The translations under genes were made by a program, and so were the position numbers. Below the pieces are notes generated by a model that worked only from the letters and a program-made list of their open reading frames with translations, was not told where the DNA came from and made no database searches. Below are positions 1 to 8,453 of a DNA stretch of 43,842 nucleotides, in pieces. Within the stretch, counting starts at the first letter, position 1. Each line of letters begins with the position of its first letter. The DNA comes from a virus: IMG/VR virus record IMGVR_UViG_3300025652_000142, positions 1 through 43,842 of that record, one strand, 5' to 3'.

Positions 1-2107
1 TACCTGTGATTGTGATAGGTCCAGCCATAACTGACCCTGTGTTTGCTGGTACTGTGTATGTAGCAGCTTGTACTTGATTGTGTTGGAAGATACCACCAGC
101 TGTAGATAAAACTACACCTGCTTGATTCCAGTCAGCCATATCTGTATTGTCTAGTTCGTAGTGTATTCCATTAGCAATACCATCTGTCAGTGTAAAGTCT
201 GAATCTCCATCTGATAATGCAGATGCTGAACCTGATGCTATTTGATTAGGATTTATTTTATATACAGTTCCATCTGTAACATCTTCCATAATTAAGAAGT
301 CATTTGCTGTATCTGCTGTTATACCTGTACCATCAGCTAAGTTAGATGGGTCTACAGTTAATGATACTGCACCAGATGTTGCTCCTCCAGCTAAACCAGA
401 GTTAGCTGCTGTATTTACTTCTGTTATATCTCCCGCAGAAACTATATCTGATATTAAAGCTTTTTTTGTACTATTATCCGTAACATCTTCAATAAGAATA
501 TAATCTGTTGTTGTAGCTGTAACTACACTAGCTGCATTTACATCAACATTTAATGTTACTGTACCACTGACACCTCCGCCATCTAAGGCTGTACCAGCAG
601 TTACACCTGTTATATCTCCAGTTGTAGCTGTTGCCCACTCTACAATACCACCAGATGATACTTGTAAAGTCTGACCTGATGAACCTATACCTAATTTAGC
701 AAGTGTATTGCTACCAGAAGCATAAAGAATATCTCCAGTAGTATAACTTGTAAGTCCAGTACCACCATCTGTTTCATCTAATGTTCCTGTTATTGAACTA
801 GCTCCTAAATCTACTGCTACTTCTGTTGATTCTATTACAAGTCCACCATTTGATTTAAGGTCAGTACTAAATGTTGTACCAGTTAAATCTAAACCATCAC
901 CAGCTGTGTATTCTGTGTTGGTATCTGTAGCTGCAATTGTAATAGCACCCGAACCATTAGTTATAGTTACATTAGTTCCTGCAGTTAATGTAGCTTTAGA
1001 TAGTGTATTACCTGTAGTTTTACCTATAAGTAACTGACCATCTGTGTAAGATGTTTGTCCTGTACCACCTGTAGCAACTGATAATGTTGCTGATAATCCC
1101 GATGCTGTACCAGATGTATTTTGTGTGCCAGCAGTATTAACACCAGGCAAATCTATGTTAGTTGTACCATCAAACGATACGCCACCTATTGTTCTTGCAG
1201 TTTCTAAAGCTGTTGCCGTTGCAGCATTTCCTGTTGTTGAACCAGAACTACCAGATACATTGCCTGTTACGTTTCCAGTTAAGTTTCCAGTTACATCTCC
1301 AGTAACATCTCCAGTGACATTACCAGTTAAGTTTCCAGTTACGTTTCCTGTAACTGCACCTGTAACATTACCAGTAACGTTACCAGTTACATTACCTGTT
1401 AAATCACCTGTAACGTCTCCTGTAACATCTCCAGTTAAGTTACCTGTAACGTTCCCTGTTACATTACCTGTTAAGTTACCTGTTACATTAACTGTAATAG
1501 AACTCGGTAGTCCAACTGTAAATGTTTGTCCTGTTAATCCTACAGTTGCTTCATTAGCTGTACCTTGTATAGTTAATGATTGACTATCTAAATCAACAGA
1601 ACTTGTTGTAGAACCATCAGTTATATCTAAATCTTGTGCTGTTACATTGTTATCTACATAAGCTTTAACTGATTGCTGTGTAACACCTTTAGTAGCAGAG
1701 TTAGATGCCATATTATCTTCATCTAAAAACAATGTTGTATTAATTGCTGTACCAGCTTCGTTAATTATTGTGTTAACTCTGTCATGTACATCATTAAACA
1801 TTTCTGCCATAGCAACAAATCTAACTTTAGCTCCAATAGAATGAGCATTTAATCCACCACCATAAGTATCTATGTTTCTAGTAGCTGTTAAGTTAACACC
1901 AGTCTTTGCGGATACGTAAATATACTCTCTAGTAGAGTCGCTATCTGGGTCAATTACTAAATAAAATCCTGATGTTCCTGATGAAAAATCACCAATACTT
2001 GCTGGAGAAGCTGCAACTGAGACTGTTTGGTCTGACGAGCTTGCAGACAATGCAGATATTAATGTTGTTTCGTATGCGTTTTGTAACTGTGTTTCTCTTG
2101 CTACCAT
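1..2107 (-). CDS. Large repeat-rich tail fibre protein (3' end cut by the window edge)
   Basis: The minus-strand frame is open from an ATG at 2107 to base 1 (702 codons, no stop), so only a short C-terminus is missing; the paralogue at the other window end finishes about a dozen residues after the matching point. The start lies one base after the stop of the upstream propeller gene. Residues 1-110 form a conserved-looking N-terminal head, probably for attachment. Residues 207-286 are about twenty N-[VL]-T-G tetrapeptides. After these come several beta-rich fibre modules with the GGTG.TSY..GDILYA and SSGQTLQ pattern common in phage fibres. Role inferred: distal receptor-binding fibre, trimeric and beta-structured. 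Its last 140 residues are nearly identical in DNA to the gene at 42923..43842. Confidence 0.85.
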   Translation of the reverse strand, partial: MVARETQLQNAYETTLISALSASSSDQTVSVAASPASIGDFSSGTSGFYLVIDPDSDSTREYIYVSAKTGVNLTATRNIDTYGGGLNAHSIGAKVRFVAMAEMFNDVHDRVNTIINEAGTAINTTLFLDEDNMASNSATKGVTQQSVKAYVDNNVTAQDLDITDGSTTSSVDLDSQSLTIQGTANEATVGLTGQTFTVGLPSSITVNVTGNLTGNVTGNVTGNLTGDVTGDVTGDLTGNVTGNVTGNVTGAVTGNVTGNLTGNVTGDVTGDVTGNLTGNVTGNVSGSSGSTTGNAATATALETARTIGGVSFDGTTNIDLPGVNTAGTQNTSGTASGLSATLSVATGGTGQTSYTDGQLLIGKTTGNTLSKATLTAGTNVTITNGSGAITIAATDTNTEYTAGDGLDLTGTTFSTDLKSNGGLVIESTEVAVDLGASSITGTLDETDGGTGLTSYTTGDILYASGSNTLAKLGIGSSGQTLQVSSGGIVEWATATTGDITGVTAGTALDGGGVSGTVTLNVDVNAASVVTATTTDYILIEDVTDNSTKKALISDIVSAGDITEVNTAANSGLAGGATSGAVSLTVDPSNLADGTGITADTANDFLIMEDVTDGTVYKINPNQIASGSASALSDGDSDFTLTDGIANGIHYELDNTDMADWNQAGVVLSTAGGIFQHNQVQAATYTVPANTGSVMAGPITITG
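118..434 (-). repeat. Near-identical repeat shared with 43075..43391 (fibre paralogue)
   Basis: Bases 118-434 match 43075-43391 almost base for base with no net indel, and 3-43 match 42960-43000 exactly. Both copies code the C-terminal part of paralogous fibres. Identity at synonymous positions means a recent duplication or gene conversion. Confidence 0.9.
639..765. repeat. 127-bp exact repeat identical to the right window end (43716..43842)
   Basis: Bases 639-765 and 43716-43842 are identical over 127 bp; the base before them (638 versus 43715) differs. The copies lie in the same module of the two fibre paralogues. A perfect match ending exactly at the last base of the window is what a de Bruijn assembly break in a repeat looks like. 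Confidence 0.9.
1250..1489 (-). repeat. Twenty 12-bp tandem units coding for N-[VL]-T-G repeats
   Basis: About twenty degenerate 12-bp units occur in frame inside the large fibre gene, each coding N/D/A-V/L-T/S-G. Third-position differences between units show that the repeat has drifted at DNA level while the protein pattern stayed fixed. Such short glycine-turn repeats probably build a thin beta-solenoid or triple beta-fibre shaft. Length changes by slippage would alter shaft length in steps of four residues. Confidence 0.9.
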
Positions 2108-2108
2108 A

Positions 2109-4097
2109 TTATCCTAAATTAGTTACAGCCAATGTACCAACACCTAATAATCTAGATATAGATGTAGTAGTACTTTCAGCTCTAACACCTCTTACACGTA
2201 TCATGCAATACTGAGTAACAGAACCTAATTTTCCATCTTCAATAATTGGATACTCAACAGATTCTACCACACCTCTTATGGTTTCACTAGGTTCATACAA
2301 AATTAATGTAACAGCATCTCCTTCTTTATTTTTTAAAGTTTGATAAATAGTTTCACCTAAACCTGTTACACGTAATCTTTTTCTATTTGGTCTTTCTATT
2401 TGGTCAGATAAGTTTATTGGTATTGTTACAACTACAAGTTCTGGTCTAGGCAAAGCTCTAATAGCTACAGACCTAAACTCAGGAGAAGATGTAAATGTTG
2501 TATTAGGTTTTATTACTATCTTTGAGTTAACGTATCTAGCTGTTCTGTTTAATTCATACTCTACACCACCAGTACCAGCAACTGATTGCCCAACTAACTC
2601 CCAGTTAGCACTATCTGGATTATCTACAGTGTCATATGTAGTAGATATATAAACATCTACTTGTCTACCTTCAGATAATTCGTTATGTTCTACTTCTATT
2701 CCTACCCATTGTTTAGATTCTGATGTAAAAAAGTCTGCATTTGGTAATATTAAATAACCTTCTTGCACAAATATTGTCTCACTTTCTTTATAGATGTCTT
2801 TTCCAGCACCAACAATAATAAATTTACCATCACTTTGAGTAATACCTGTAATAAAAGAACCTGTAGATATTTCTAAATCTCTTGCTAATCCAGCAGTTGG
2901 TAAGTAATATCTCCACAAATATGCTTCAGTAGTGGATTCTTTTATACCCATGTAAATGCTATCTCTTGTTGCAAACATATGTTTTGGCGAAGCATCTATA
3001 TTAGATACAATCCATTCTTTTATTAATTGTCTATCAGCTAATACATACAAATCATCAGCAACTGTTAACTGTGAACGATACAATCTACCAGTCTTTGTTG
3101 AAACTTCTCTTGTACCAAAAAATACAATTCCTTCTGCAGCAGAAATACTATGTACTTCTTCAAAAGGTACATTTGTTTGACCTTTAAGCGTCATTGTTCC
3201 AGCTACATCTTTGATAGAATATATATTTCCATCTGTACTAGAAACAAGTACGACTGCACCTGCATCTACTACACCTGTAATATCGTGTGTATTTTCTGAA
3301 ACTATAATTGCATCAGCAACTTGTAAGTCTGAACTAGACCAAGTTTTATCAAAAGGACTTACAGCCCACAAATATTCTGCTGTACTTTTTTTACCACTAA
3401 TAAATAACTGTCCCTTAGAAAACCATATACCTGTTAGTCCACCATTAGAACTCATATGAGTAGTTTCTTCAGTCCATGTAGATGTACCATCAAATTTTAT
3501 TAACTCTGAATTACTTGTACCATCTGCAGTAGTAGCAAACAATCCATTACCAAAAGCAACAATACCTGTAAAATTGTAATTTATTGTTAAACCAGTTGTT
3601 ACTGCTGCCCATGTAGCACCATTATCTGTTGACACATAGATACTAGTATTATCAGTAAGATATAAATTACCATTAGTTGTTTGTGCTAAATAGTTATTAC
3701 TACCTTGTAAATCATTACTACCACCACGAACGTTTATTTCATCAGTAGCTTTTAATAAATGTATCTTATAACTTCCTTCTTCATCTCCATGAAAAACATC
3801 TATACCTTTAGAATCAAAAAACTTACTTACATCATCTTCTTCACCATTTCTTTGATGTGCTGTATCTAATCCTTCACCACCACTAAAGTTACTTCTAGAA
3901 AAAATCTGTCCTACGTTAGTAGTAATATCTTCAGGGTTAACTGCAAGATTTATACTTTGTTGCGGAAACTCTGCTGATTGTACAGTTAAAACTCTATTAG
4001 GCCCTGTAGCTGTACGCATAAGTAAATCGTCTAATTGTAAACTATACCCGTGTCTTTTAGGATTTGTTATCTCAGATGCAAGAGGTACTCTTACCAT
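2109..4097 (-). CDS. Tail hub/nozzle-like beta-propeller protein
   Basis: 662 aa, rich in short beta strands with aromatic/glycine turns. It contains a clear Asp-box (S-T-D-N-G-A-T-W near residue 150) and several weaker W/D-G repeats, typical of a beta-propeller. It lies between the connector-like gene (start overlaps that stop in TAATG) and the fibre gene, the place where podoviruses encode the tail nozzle/tubular protein B-like component. The C-terminal 200 residues are a separate beta-sandwich-like region. Role inferred from fold and position: tail tube tip that holds the fibres. No enzymatic sialidase residues could be shown; Asp-boxes alone do not imply one. Confidence 0.6.
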   Translation of the reverse strand: MVRVPLASEITNPKRHGYSLQLDDLLMRTATGPNRVLTVQSAEFPQQSINLAVNPEDITTNVGQIFSRSNFSGGEGLDTAHQRNGEEDDVSKFFDSKGIDVFHGDEEGSYKIHLLKATDEINVRGGSNDLQGSNNYLAQTTNGNLYLTDNTSIYVSTDNGATWAAVTTGLTINYNFTGIVAFGNGLFATTADGTSNSELIKFDGTSTWTEETTHMSSNGGLTGIWFSKGQLFISGKKSTAEYLWAVSPFDKTWSSSDLQVADAIIVSENTHDITGVVDAGAVVLVSSTDGNIYSIKDVAGTMTLKGQTNVPFEEVHSISAAEGIVFFGTREVSTKTGRLYRSQLTVADDLYVLADRQLIKEWIVSNIDASPKHMFATRDSIYMGIKESTTEAYLWRYYLPTAGLARDLEISTGSFITGITQSDGKFIIVGAGKDIYKESETIFVQEGYLILPNADFFTSESKQWVGIEVEHNELSEGRQVDVYISTTYDTVDNPDSANWELVGQSVAGTGGVEYELNRTARYVNSKIVIKPNTTFTSSPEFRSVAIRALPRPELVVVTIPINLSDQIERPNRKRLRVTGLGETIYQTLKNKEGDAVTLILYEPSETIRGVVESVEYPIIEDGKLGSVTQYCMIRVRGVRAESTTTSISRLLGVGTLAVTNLG

Positions 4098-5113
4098 TAT
4101 ATACCTGGATTATGTGTGCCGTTTATTGATACGGATTCAGGATACCTTGCTCTTAAGTTTTTTCTAGCTTGTTGTATAAGTATTTGTTGATACTGTAATA
4201 ATGAATTTCTAATACTTGTTGATGAACCTACAGGATATACAGCAGCTTGTAAAGATTCAGTTATATAATTTTGTGTTGCCATTGGTATATCTCTACCTGA
4301 CATTATCTGTGCTGCTACTCCTGCCATAACTATTGGCTCATATTCTGACTCTAAACCTATAGAAGCTAGCGTTGTTGATTCATTTGCAGGTGCAATAAAT
4401 TTCTTTTTAAAAGTAATGTACGCTGAGTGACCAGAAGCAATACTGTAAAACTGTAATGCATTAACAACAGACGGTCCATCAGTATATGTTTTAGTTCTTT
4501 CAGTACCTGAATCATCTGTATAAACAAATGGATTAGGTAGTTGTATTAATTGTACAGATACAGGTGCAAACATGCTACCTGTTGAATCTGAATTAGTTGC
4601 AAAATCTGTGTATTGTGATATAGCTTTTATAGGGTTTACTAAATAATTATAAGTATCTGCATCTGAACCATGTGTACCTAATAAAACGTAACCTGTACTT
4701 GCAGTAGCAGTTATTGTTTCAACTGCGAATAGAGTAGGGTAGAGGTTTTCTACTTGGTCTGATATAGCATCAAATACTACTTTACGAGTAAATGGAGGAT
4801 TAATTTTTAATAAATCACCTGTAGTATGTGCAGCAATTGTTGTACCACGTGCAGCTCTAACAACAGTTATTTGTTGTGATGAAGTATTTAATGAAGCAAC
4901 TAACATTAGTTCTTCTCCTACTTCAATAAAAGCACCAGTTCCTAATGCATCTTCTTCTTCAGATGTTAGATACGTATTATCATAATCAATTATTGTATCT
5001 GTAGAGGAATCAGTCATACCATCTTTTAAAACTGTAAAAGATGATACGTCATCGTTAGGTTCTAGATACTCTCTAAAAACCCTGTCTATGAGGTGTCCTA
5101 TGTTTAAACTCAT
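4097..5113 (-). CDS. Putative head-tail connector / tail adaptor protein
   Basis: 338 aa, no strong motif. The N-terminal half has a segment resembling a small beta-barrel (V-G-E-E-L-M-L-V-A followed by V-V-R-A-A-R-G-T), a pattern often seen in phage structural proteins that mark short beta domains. The C-terminus is helical and basic. It follows the decoration protein with a short gap and precedes the propeller gene, so it most likely closes the head or joins portal to tail. Could instead be a tail tubular A-like gatekeeper; family not recognised. Confidence 0.45.
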   Translation of the reverse strand: MSLNIGHLIDRVFREYLEPNDDVSSFTVLKDGMTDSSTDTIIDYDNTYLTSEEEDALGTGAFIEVGEELMLVASLNTSSQQITVVRAARGTTIAAHTTGDLLKINPPFTRKVVFDAISDQVENLYPTLFAVETITATASTGYVLLGTHGSDADTYNYLVNPIKAISQYTDFATNSDSTGSMFAPVSVQLIQLPNPFVYTDDSGTERTKTYTDGPSVVNALQFYSIASGHSAYITFKKKFIAPANESTTLASIGLESEYEPIVMAGVAAQIMSGRDIPMATQNYITESLQAAVYPVGSSTSIRNSLLQYQQILIQQARKNLRARYPESVSINGTHNPGI

Positions 5114-5121
5114 AGTAACTC

Positions 5122-5457
5122 CTAGACGCTAACGAATACTAAATCTATTTGTCTTTCAGCAGCTTCAGAACTGGCAGAAATTACTTTAATGTATCCACCT
5201 TTTACTAATGCAAATGTATAAGGGTCAACTGCACACCAACCATTTAAGGCTTTTGTAAATGTTATTGCTGCACCTGCAGCATTATTTACTGTATTCATGT
5301 TAGCTGTTCCATCTAAACTATATTGTATTGTTACAGTAGCTCCTGTAAAAGCTGCGGGAAATCTTACTCCTGCTAAAGCCATACCTTTAGTATCTATAAC
5401 GTCACTTGCAGTTTCACCAGATGCTATTGTTGCTGTTTTTGCGTATGTATTACTCAT
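5122..5457 (-). CDS. Small capsid-associated (decoration-type) protein
   Basis: 111 aa, beta-rich, with a layout common in phages just downstream of the major capsid gene: an N-terminal A-x-I-x-x-G-E-T-A-S stretch, a central G-x-x-F-P-A-A-F-T-G-A-T motif and a C-terminal Y-I-K-V-I-S-A-S-S-E-A-A-E-R segment. Likely a capsid decoration or head-fibre protein. Separated from the capsid gene by a hairpin-containing 73-bp gap, which could set its expression level relative to capsid. Confidence 0.6.
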   Translation of the reverse strand: MSNTYAKTATIASGETASDVIDTKGMALAGVRFPAAFTGATVTIQYSLDGTANMNTVNNAAGAAITFTKALNGWCAVDPYTFALVKGGYIKVISASSEAAERQIDLVFVSV

Positions 5458-5469
5458 ATTTTCCTAACT

Positions 5470-5530
5470 ATAGCAGAACTTTCGAGAGGTATTGCTACAA
5501 CCCGAAAGTTTCTACTAAATATTTTGCTAT
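5470..5530 (-). other. Two-tier hairpin between capsid and decoration genes
   Basis: AACTTTCG (5477-5484) pairs perfectly with CGAAAGTT (5503-5510), and ATAGCA (5470-5475) with TGCTAT (5525-5530) around it. It lies directly after the capsid stop codon in transcript order. No T-run follows in either direction, so it is better read as an mRNA stabiliser or processing site than as a terminator. Confidence 0.6.
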
Positions 5531-6658
5531 CTAAGCAACATCATTAATCATACAGTGGTATGAAGGAGGACCGAAGTCGTATCCCATTTCCATGTAGATT
5601 GCTTTTGCTACTCTTGCGTAATCATCTTGGTCAATGTCACGTACGAATACTGTACCAAATCCTGGGATGTTGGTAAATACTGGTTGTACGAATGCAAAGT
5701 CCACAATAAATGCTTTGTTTGCAGTAATGATATTAGGGTCAATGACCATCATACCAATTGAACCAAATGGTGTTACAACTGTATCAATGTCGATACCAGC
5801 GATATTTCTATCTCTTGGTAAAACAGCAGCTGTTAATGCACCAGATATAGCACCATCAACTGTTAGCTCTTTGTTAAGGTCTAACAATTGTTGTGGGCTT
5901 ACACACAAAACAGGATTAAGCATTGGTGCAGAAGCATCATAGAGCCTCTTTAATGCACCAGCGATTGTATCCCAGTGTAGTTTTTGGTCTGTTCCAGAGC
6001 CATCTCCAGCTGTATCGTTATAGTAAATGTTACCATTGATACCACCAGCGGCTACTGAGTTATTAGCATTAGCGTTAAGAGCTAAGTATTCTGCAAGTCC
6101 ACGCATTTCTCTTGTACCAGCACCTGGTGTTGTATTAGCACCATCTGCAAATGTACCGTTGAATGCAAACCATTCTACTTCTCTTGCTACTTTTTCCATT
6201 GCTAGAGACATTTGCTCTGCAAATTCGTCAACAATTGGATTTCCACCAGCAAGCGCTAGCTTATCTCCAGCTGTAAGTGTTCCATCACCATCAGAACTGT
6301 TTGCAATATTTGCAGACAAGTCAAATGGATTTTGGTTTCCGTATGATGCCATTGCTGTGTAAGTCATCTTTACACCTTTATGAAATACCTGCGTTACACC
6401 TGTGAATGCTACTCTATCGCGACCTAAATATTCTGTAGGTTGCGCACCTTCTTGACCTTTAGTAGGTTCAGAAGATACAGTTGCATTGTCAGCTGCTTGG
6501 ATTTGCCAGAAAGTAGATTGTAAAACCTTACCCCCGTTTAATCCTCCAGTTGCAGATAAGAAAGGTGTTCTTTGACCACCGACACGGAATAGCTCGCCAG
6601 AAAAGTTATTAATTTTCTGTGCGTAAATTGAATTATTGGTAAGCGAAATAGCTCCCAT
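5531..6658 (-). CDS. Major capsid protein (HK97 fold, SU10-like)
   Basis: 375 aa, preceded by a strong GGAGGT ribosome site. Features of SU10-type capsid proteins are visible: an N-terminal segment ending in T-P-F-L-S, V-F-H-K-G-V-K-M-T-Y-T-A (residues ~93-104) followed by a helix (spine-like), V-A-R-E-V-E-W-F-A-F-N-G-T (~156-168), and a C-terminal beta region with D-I-D-Q-D-D-Y-A-R-V. It sits directly downstream of the scaffold gene, the standard order. Forms the icosahedral shell. Family assignment is by memory of motif pattern, not by search. Confidence 0.85.
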   Translation of the reverse strand: MGAISLTNNSIYAQKINNFSGELFRVGGQRTPFLSATGGLNGGKVLQSTFWQIQAADNATVSSEPTKGQEGAQPTEYLGRDRVAFTGVTQVFHKGVKMTYTAMASYGNQNPFDLSANIANSSDGDGTLTAGDKLALAGGNPIVDEFAEQMSLAMEKVAREVEWFAFNGTFADGANTTPGAGTREMRGLAEYLALNANANNSVAAGGINGNIYYNDTAGDGSGTDQKLHWDTIAGALKRLYDASAPMLNPVLCVSPQQLLDLNKELTVDGAISGALTAAVLPRDRNIAGIDIDTVVTPFGSIGMMVIDPNIITANKAFIVDFAFVQPVFTNIPGFGTVFVRDIDQDDYARVAKAIYMEMGYDFGPPSYHCMINDVA

Positions 6659-6691
6659 AATTTACCTCCGTTATTATCTTGTATTAAACTG

Positions 6692-7156
6692 TTACTTTTT
6701 TTCTTCTTGGTCGAGTAATGCCAATCTAGCTCTAATACTTGCCTTAGTATCACCTGTAGCAACTATTTTGTCTAGTTGACTCATTACGTCTAACGGTACA
6801 TCTGAACGTGAATTTGCGTCAAGTGCAGCTACTCTAGCACGAGCATCATCTTGGGCTACTGGTACGTCTTCAGTTTGTGGTTGTTCTGTGACAGTTCCAC
6901 TAGCTTCAAAACCATATTCGTCTTTAGCAAACTGTGCAATAGATTCTGTATCAACAGGTCCATTGTACACTTGTTTTAATGCCTTACCGAAACCTTTGTC
7001 TGTTTGTAATCCCAACTTACCAAAAACATTATCTAGCTCTTTGTCTTTAAAAGATGCCAGTTCAGCTTCTAGTTTCTTAAGTTGTTCATCTTTACGTTCA
7101 ACTGTTTCACGTAATTGTTTTACACCATGTTCTTGCGGTGCATCAAATTCTTCCAT
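6692..7156 (-). CDS. Capsid scaffolding protein
   Basis: 154 aa, highly charged. Residues 10-45 are a K/E-rich coiled coil (V-E-R-K-D-E-Q-L-K-K-L-E-A-E-L), the middle is acidic and disordered, and the C-terminus is a basic helical tail ending L-L-D-Q-E-E-K-K. Length, composition and position just ahead of the major capsid gene fit a scaffold. It has a GGAGGT ribosome site close to the start and is the first gene after the structured leader at 7157-7364. Confidence 0.8.
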   Translation of the reverse strand: MEEFDAPQEHGVKQLRETVERKDEQLKKLEAELASFKDKELDNVFGKLGLQTDKGFGKALKQVYNGPVDTESIAQFAKDEYGFEASGTVTEQPQTEDVPVAQDDARARVAALDANSRSDVPLDVMSQLDKIVATGDTKASIRARLALLDQEEKK

Positions 7157-7364
7157 CTTGTACCTCCACTATGTGTTAACCTATCAGACAAGACCATAGG
7201 CATCTTGCCGTGGTGCTACCTTACCACTTGACTTGCACCTCTGGTAGCTATAAGCTACAAGTCCATTACTCTACGTATTTAATACAAGCTTTCAACGTAG
7301 GCCTGAAAGCCGATTTGATGGTCTATTGTACTGCGGACCTCTCAACGCATAAAACTATTATACA
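7157..7364 (-). promoter_or_regulatory. Non-coding structured leader of the scaffold/capsid genes
   Basis: No open frame with a ribosome site is found here. In transcript sense the segment starts with a promoter-like site (7357-7383), then the pseudoknot (7271-7310), then a small hairpin GTAGC/GCTAC, and GTGGT/ACCAC or GGTGC/GCACC alternatives, and ends with the scaffold ribosome site. A 5' leader of about 190 nt is unusual in a genome whose late genes otherwise overlap, which suggests a dedicated control or stability function for the most abundant virion proteins. Confidence 0.55.
7271..7310 (-). ncRNA. H-type RNA pseudoknot in the capsid leader
   Basis: In minus-strand RNA order: GCUUUCA, GGC, CUACGU, UGAAAGC, an 11-nt A/U-rich loop, ACGUAG. 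Stem 1 is 7 bp (7304-7310 with 7288-7294) and stem 2 is 6 bp (7295-7300 with 7271-7276). Loop lengths 3, 0 and 11 fit a classical coaxial H-type pseudoknot. Both stems are perfect Watson-Crick. Confidence 0.6.
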
Positions 7365-7383
7365 CTAACTTGTTGTAAGTCCA
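7357..7383 (-). promoter_or_regulatory. Putative promoter for scaffold-capsid genes
   Basis: On the minus strand a perfect TATAAT (7357-7362) lies 15 bp downstream of TGGACT (7378-7383; four of six to TTGACA). It overlaps the end of the upstream 362-aa gene and would start transcription near 7350, giving a ~190-nt leader. Confidence 0.45.
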
Positions 7384-8453
7384 GTAATTTTGTCACCTTT
7401 TTTCCTAGAACCAGCAACAAAAGAACTTTCAGCTAATGCTTCATTAGTTGCTTTTGCTACAGCTGACATAGCTTCTGTATTACCTATAGCTGATTCCTCT
7501 AAATCAGATATATCTAATCCTCTATCTATACTTTGTTCTTGTGTTAAGAATGTTTTTGCTCCACCATATAAACCTTTAGCAGTTTGTCTATCAAAACCAG
7601 CTTTTCTTAATCTGTTTGTTCTATCAAAATTAAAATCAAATCCTGCAGCTTTAGCTTCAGCACCTATTTGTAATGTACTTATTTCATTATTAAGTATTGC
7701 ATCTTGTATATCTGGATTAATTAATCCTGCTAATATAATTTCATTTGTAACATTTTCAATACCATATTGATTTGCATATAATTCAGCAACTTGTGGTATA
7801 TCATCTATAACTGAATCGTATACTGTTGCAACTCTTATATCAAATTCTTCTGGTGCAACACCATTAGTAATCATTTGTTCAAACTGTTTATTAAAACTCT
7901 CAGAGTAAGCAATACCATATTCTGATAATGTATTACGATATGAAGCTTTATTAGACATTGCTTCTAATTCGCTCATTACTAAAGCACCACTAACAGGGTC
8001 AGTCAAGTATCCAAAGTTATCTTTCCATACTTGTGTTTGCCTAGTCATTGCTAATGCTGTTGCTGTAACTCCTGTTGTTGCCCAATTTTTTGCAAACTCA
8101 TCAATTAATGCTTCTGGAAAAAAAGAAAATGTACCTCTTGCAACAGCTAATCCTGTACCATAACCATAATCAATAGATAAACTTGAATCTCCATCACTTC
8201 CATTAGAACTTGTATCAACTGTTCCTGTTGGACCTGATGGTTCTGTATAATAATTAACTGCTTTATATGCTTCTTCAGAACTACCATCAGACATAGTAAC
8301 AGTTTTATCTGGGTTATATTTAACAACATTTGTTCCTTGAAATTCAGGTAAATCTGTAGTTAATACCCAACCATCTGCTTGATAATCACCAACTAATTCT
8401 TCATCTACATCAGAATATGAACCACCTGGAGTTCTCATTTGTACTAATGCCAT
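7365..8453 (-). CDS. Large unknown virion-module protein (362 aa)
   Basis: No family recognised. The N-terminus has D-E-E-L-V-G-D-Y-Q-A-D-G-W-x-L, a short motif often found at the start of phage structural proteins (an SPOR-like/edge motif), followed by a Ser/Gly/Asp linker (~70-95) and a long helical region to the end. No signal peptide or transmembrane segment. Its start overlaps the stop of the 403-aa gene. Position between portal and scaffold and helical content suggest an ejection (internal virion) protein. Confidence 0.55.
   Translation of the reverse strand: MALVQMRTPGGSYSDVDEELVGDYQADGWVLTTDLPEFQGTNVVKYNPDKTVTMSDGSSEEAYKAVNYYTEPSGPTGTVDTSSNGSDGDSSLSIDYGYGTGLAVARGTFSFFPEALIDEFAKNWATTGVTATALAMTRQTQVWKDNFGYLTDPVSGALVMSELEAMSNKASYRNTLSEYGIAYSESFNKQFEQMITNGVAPEEFDIRVATVYDSVIDDIPQVAELYANQYGIENVTNEIILAGLINPDIQDAILNNEISTLQIGAEAKAAGFDFNFDRTNRLRKAGFDRQTAKGLYGGAKTFLTQEQSIDRGLDISDLEESAIGNTEAMSAVAKATNEALAESSFVAGSRKKGDKITGLTTS

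Noticed and set aside
1250-1489. Possible CRISPR array or minisatellite
   Set aside because: The 12-bp units have no spacers and lie in frame in a fibre gene.
1125-1583. Plus-strand frame with P-V-T repeats
   Set aside because: It is the antisense shadow of the N-[VL]-T-G repeats in the minus-strand fibre; no ribosome site and no neighbours on that strand.
7157-7364. tRNA or small gene in the capsid leader
   Set aside because: No T-loop consensus and no frame with a start and ribosome site; pseudoknot plus leader explains it better.
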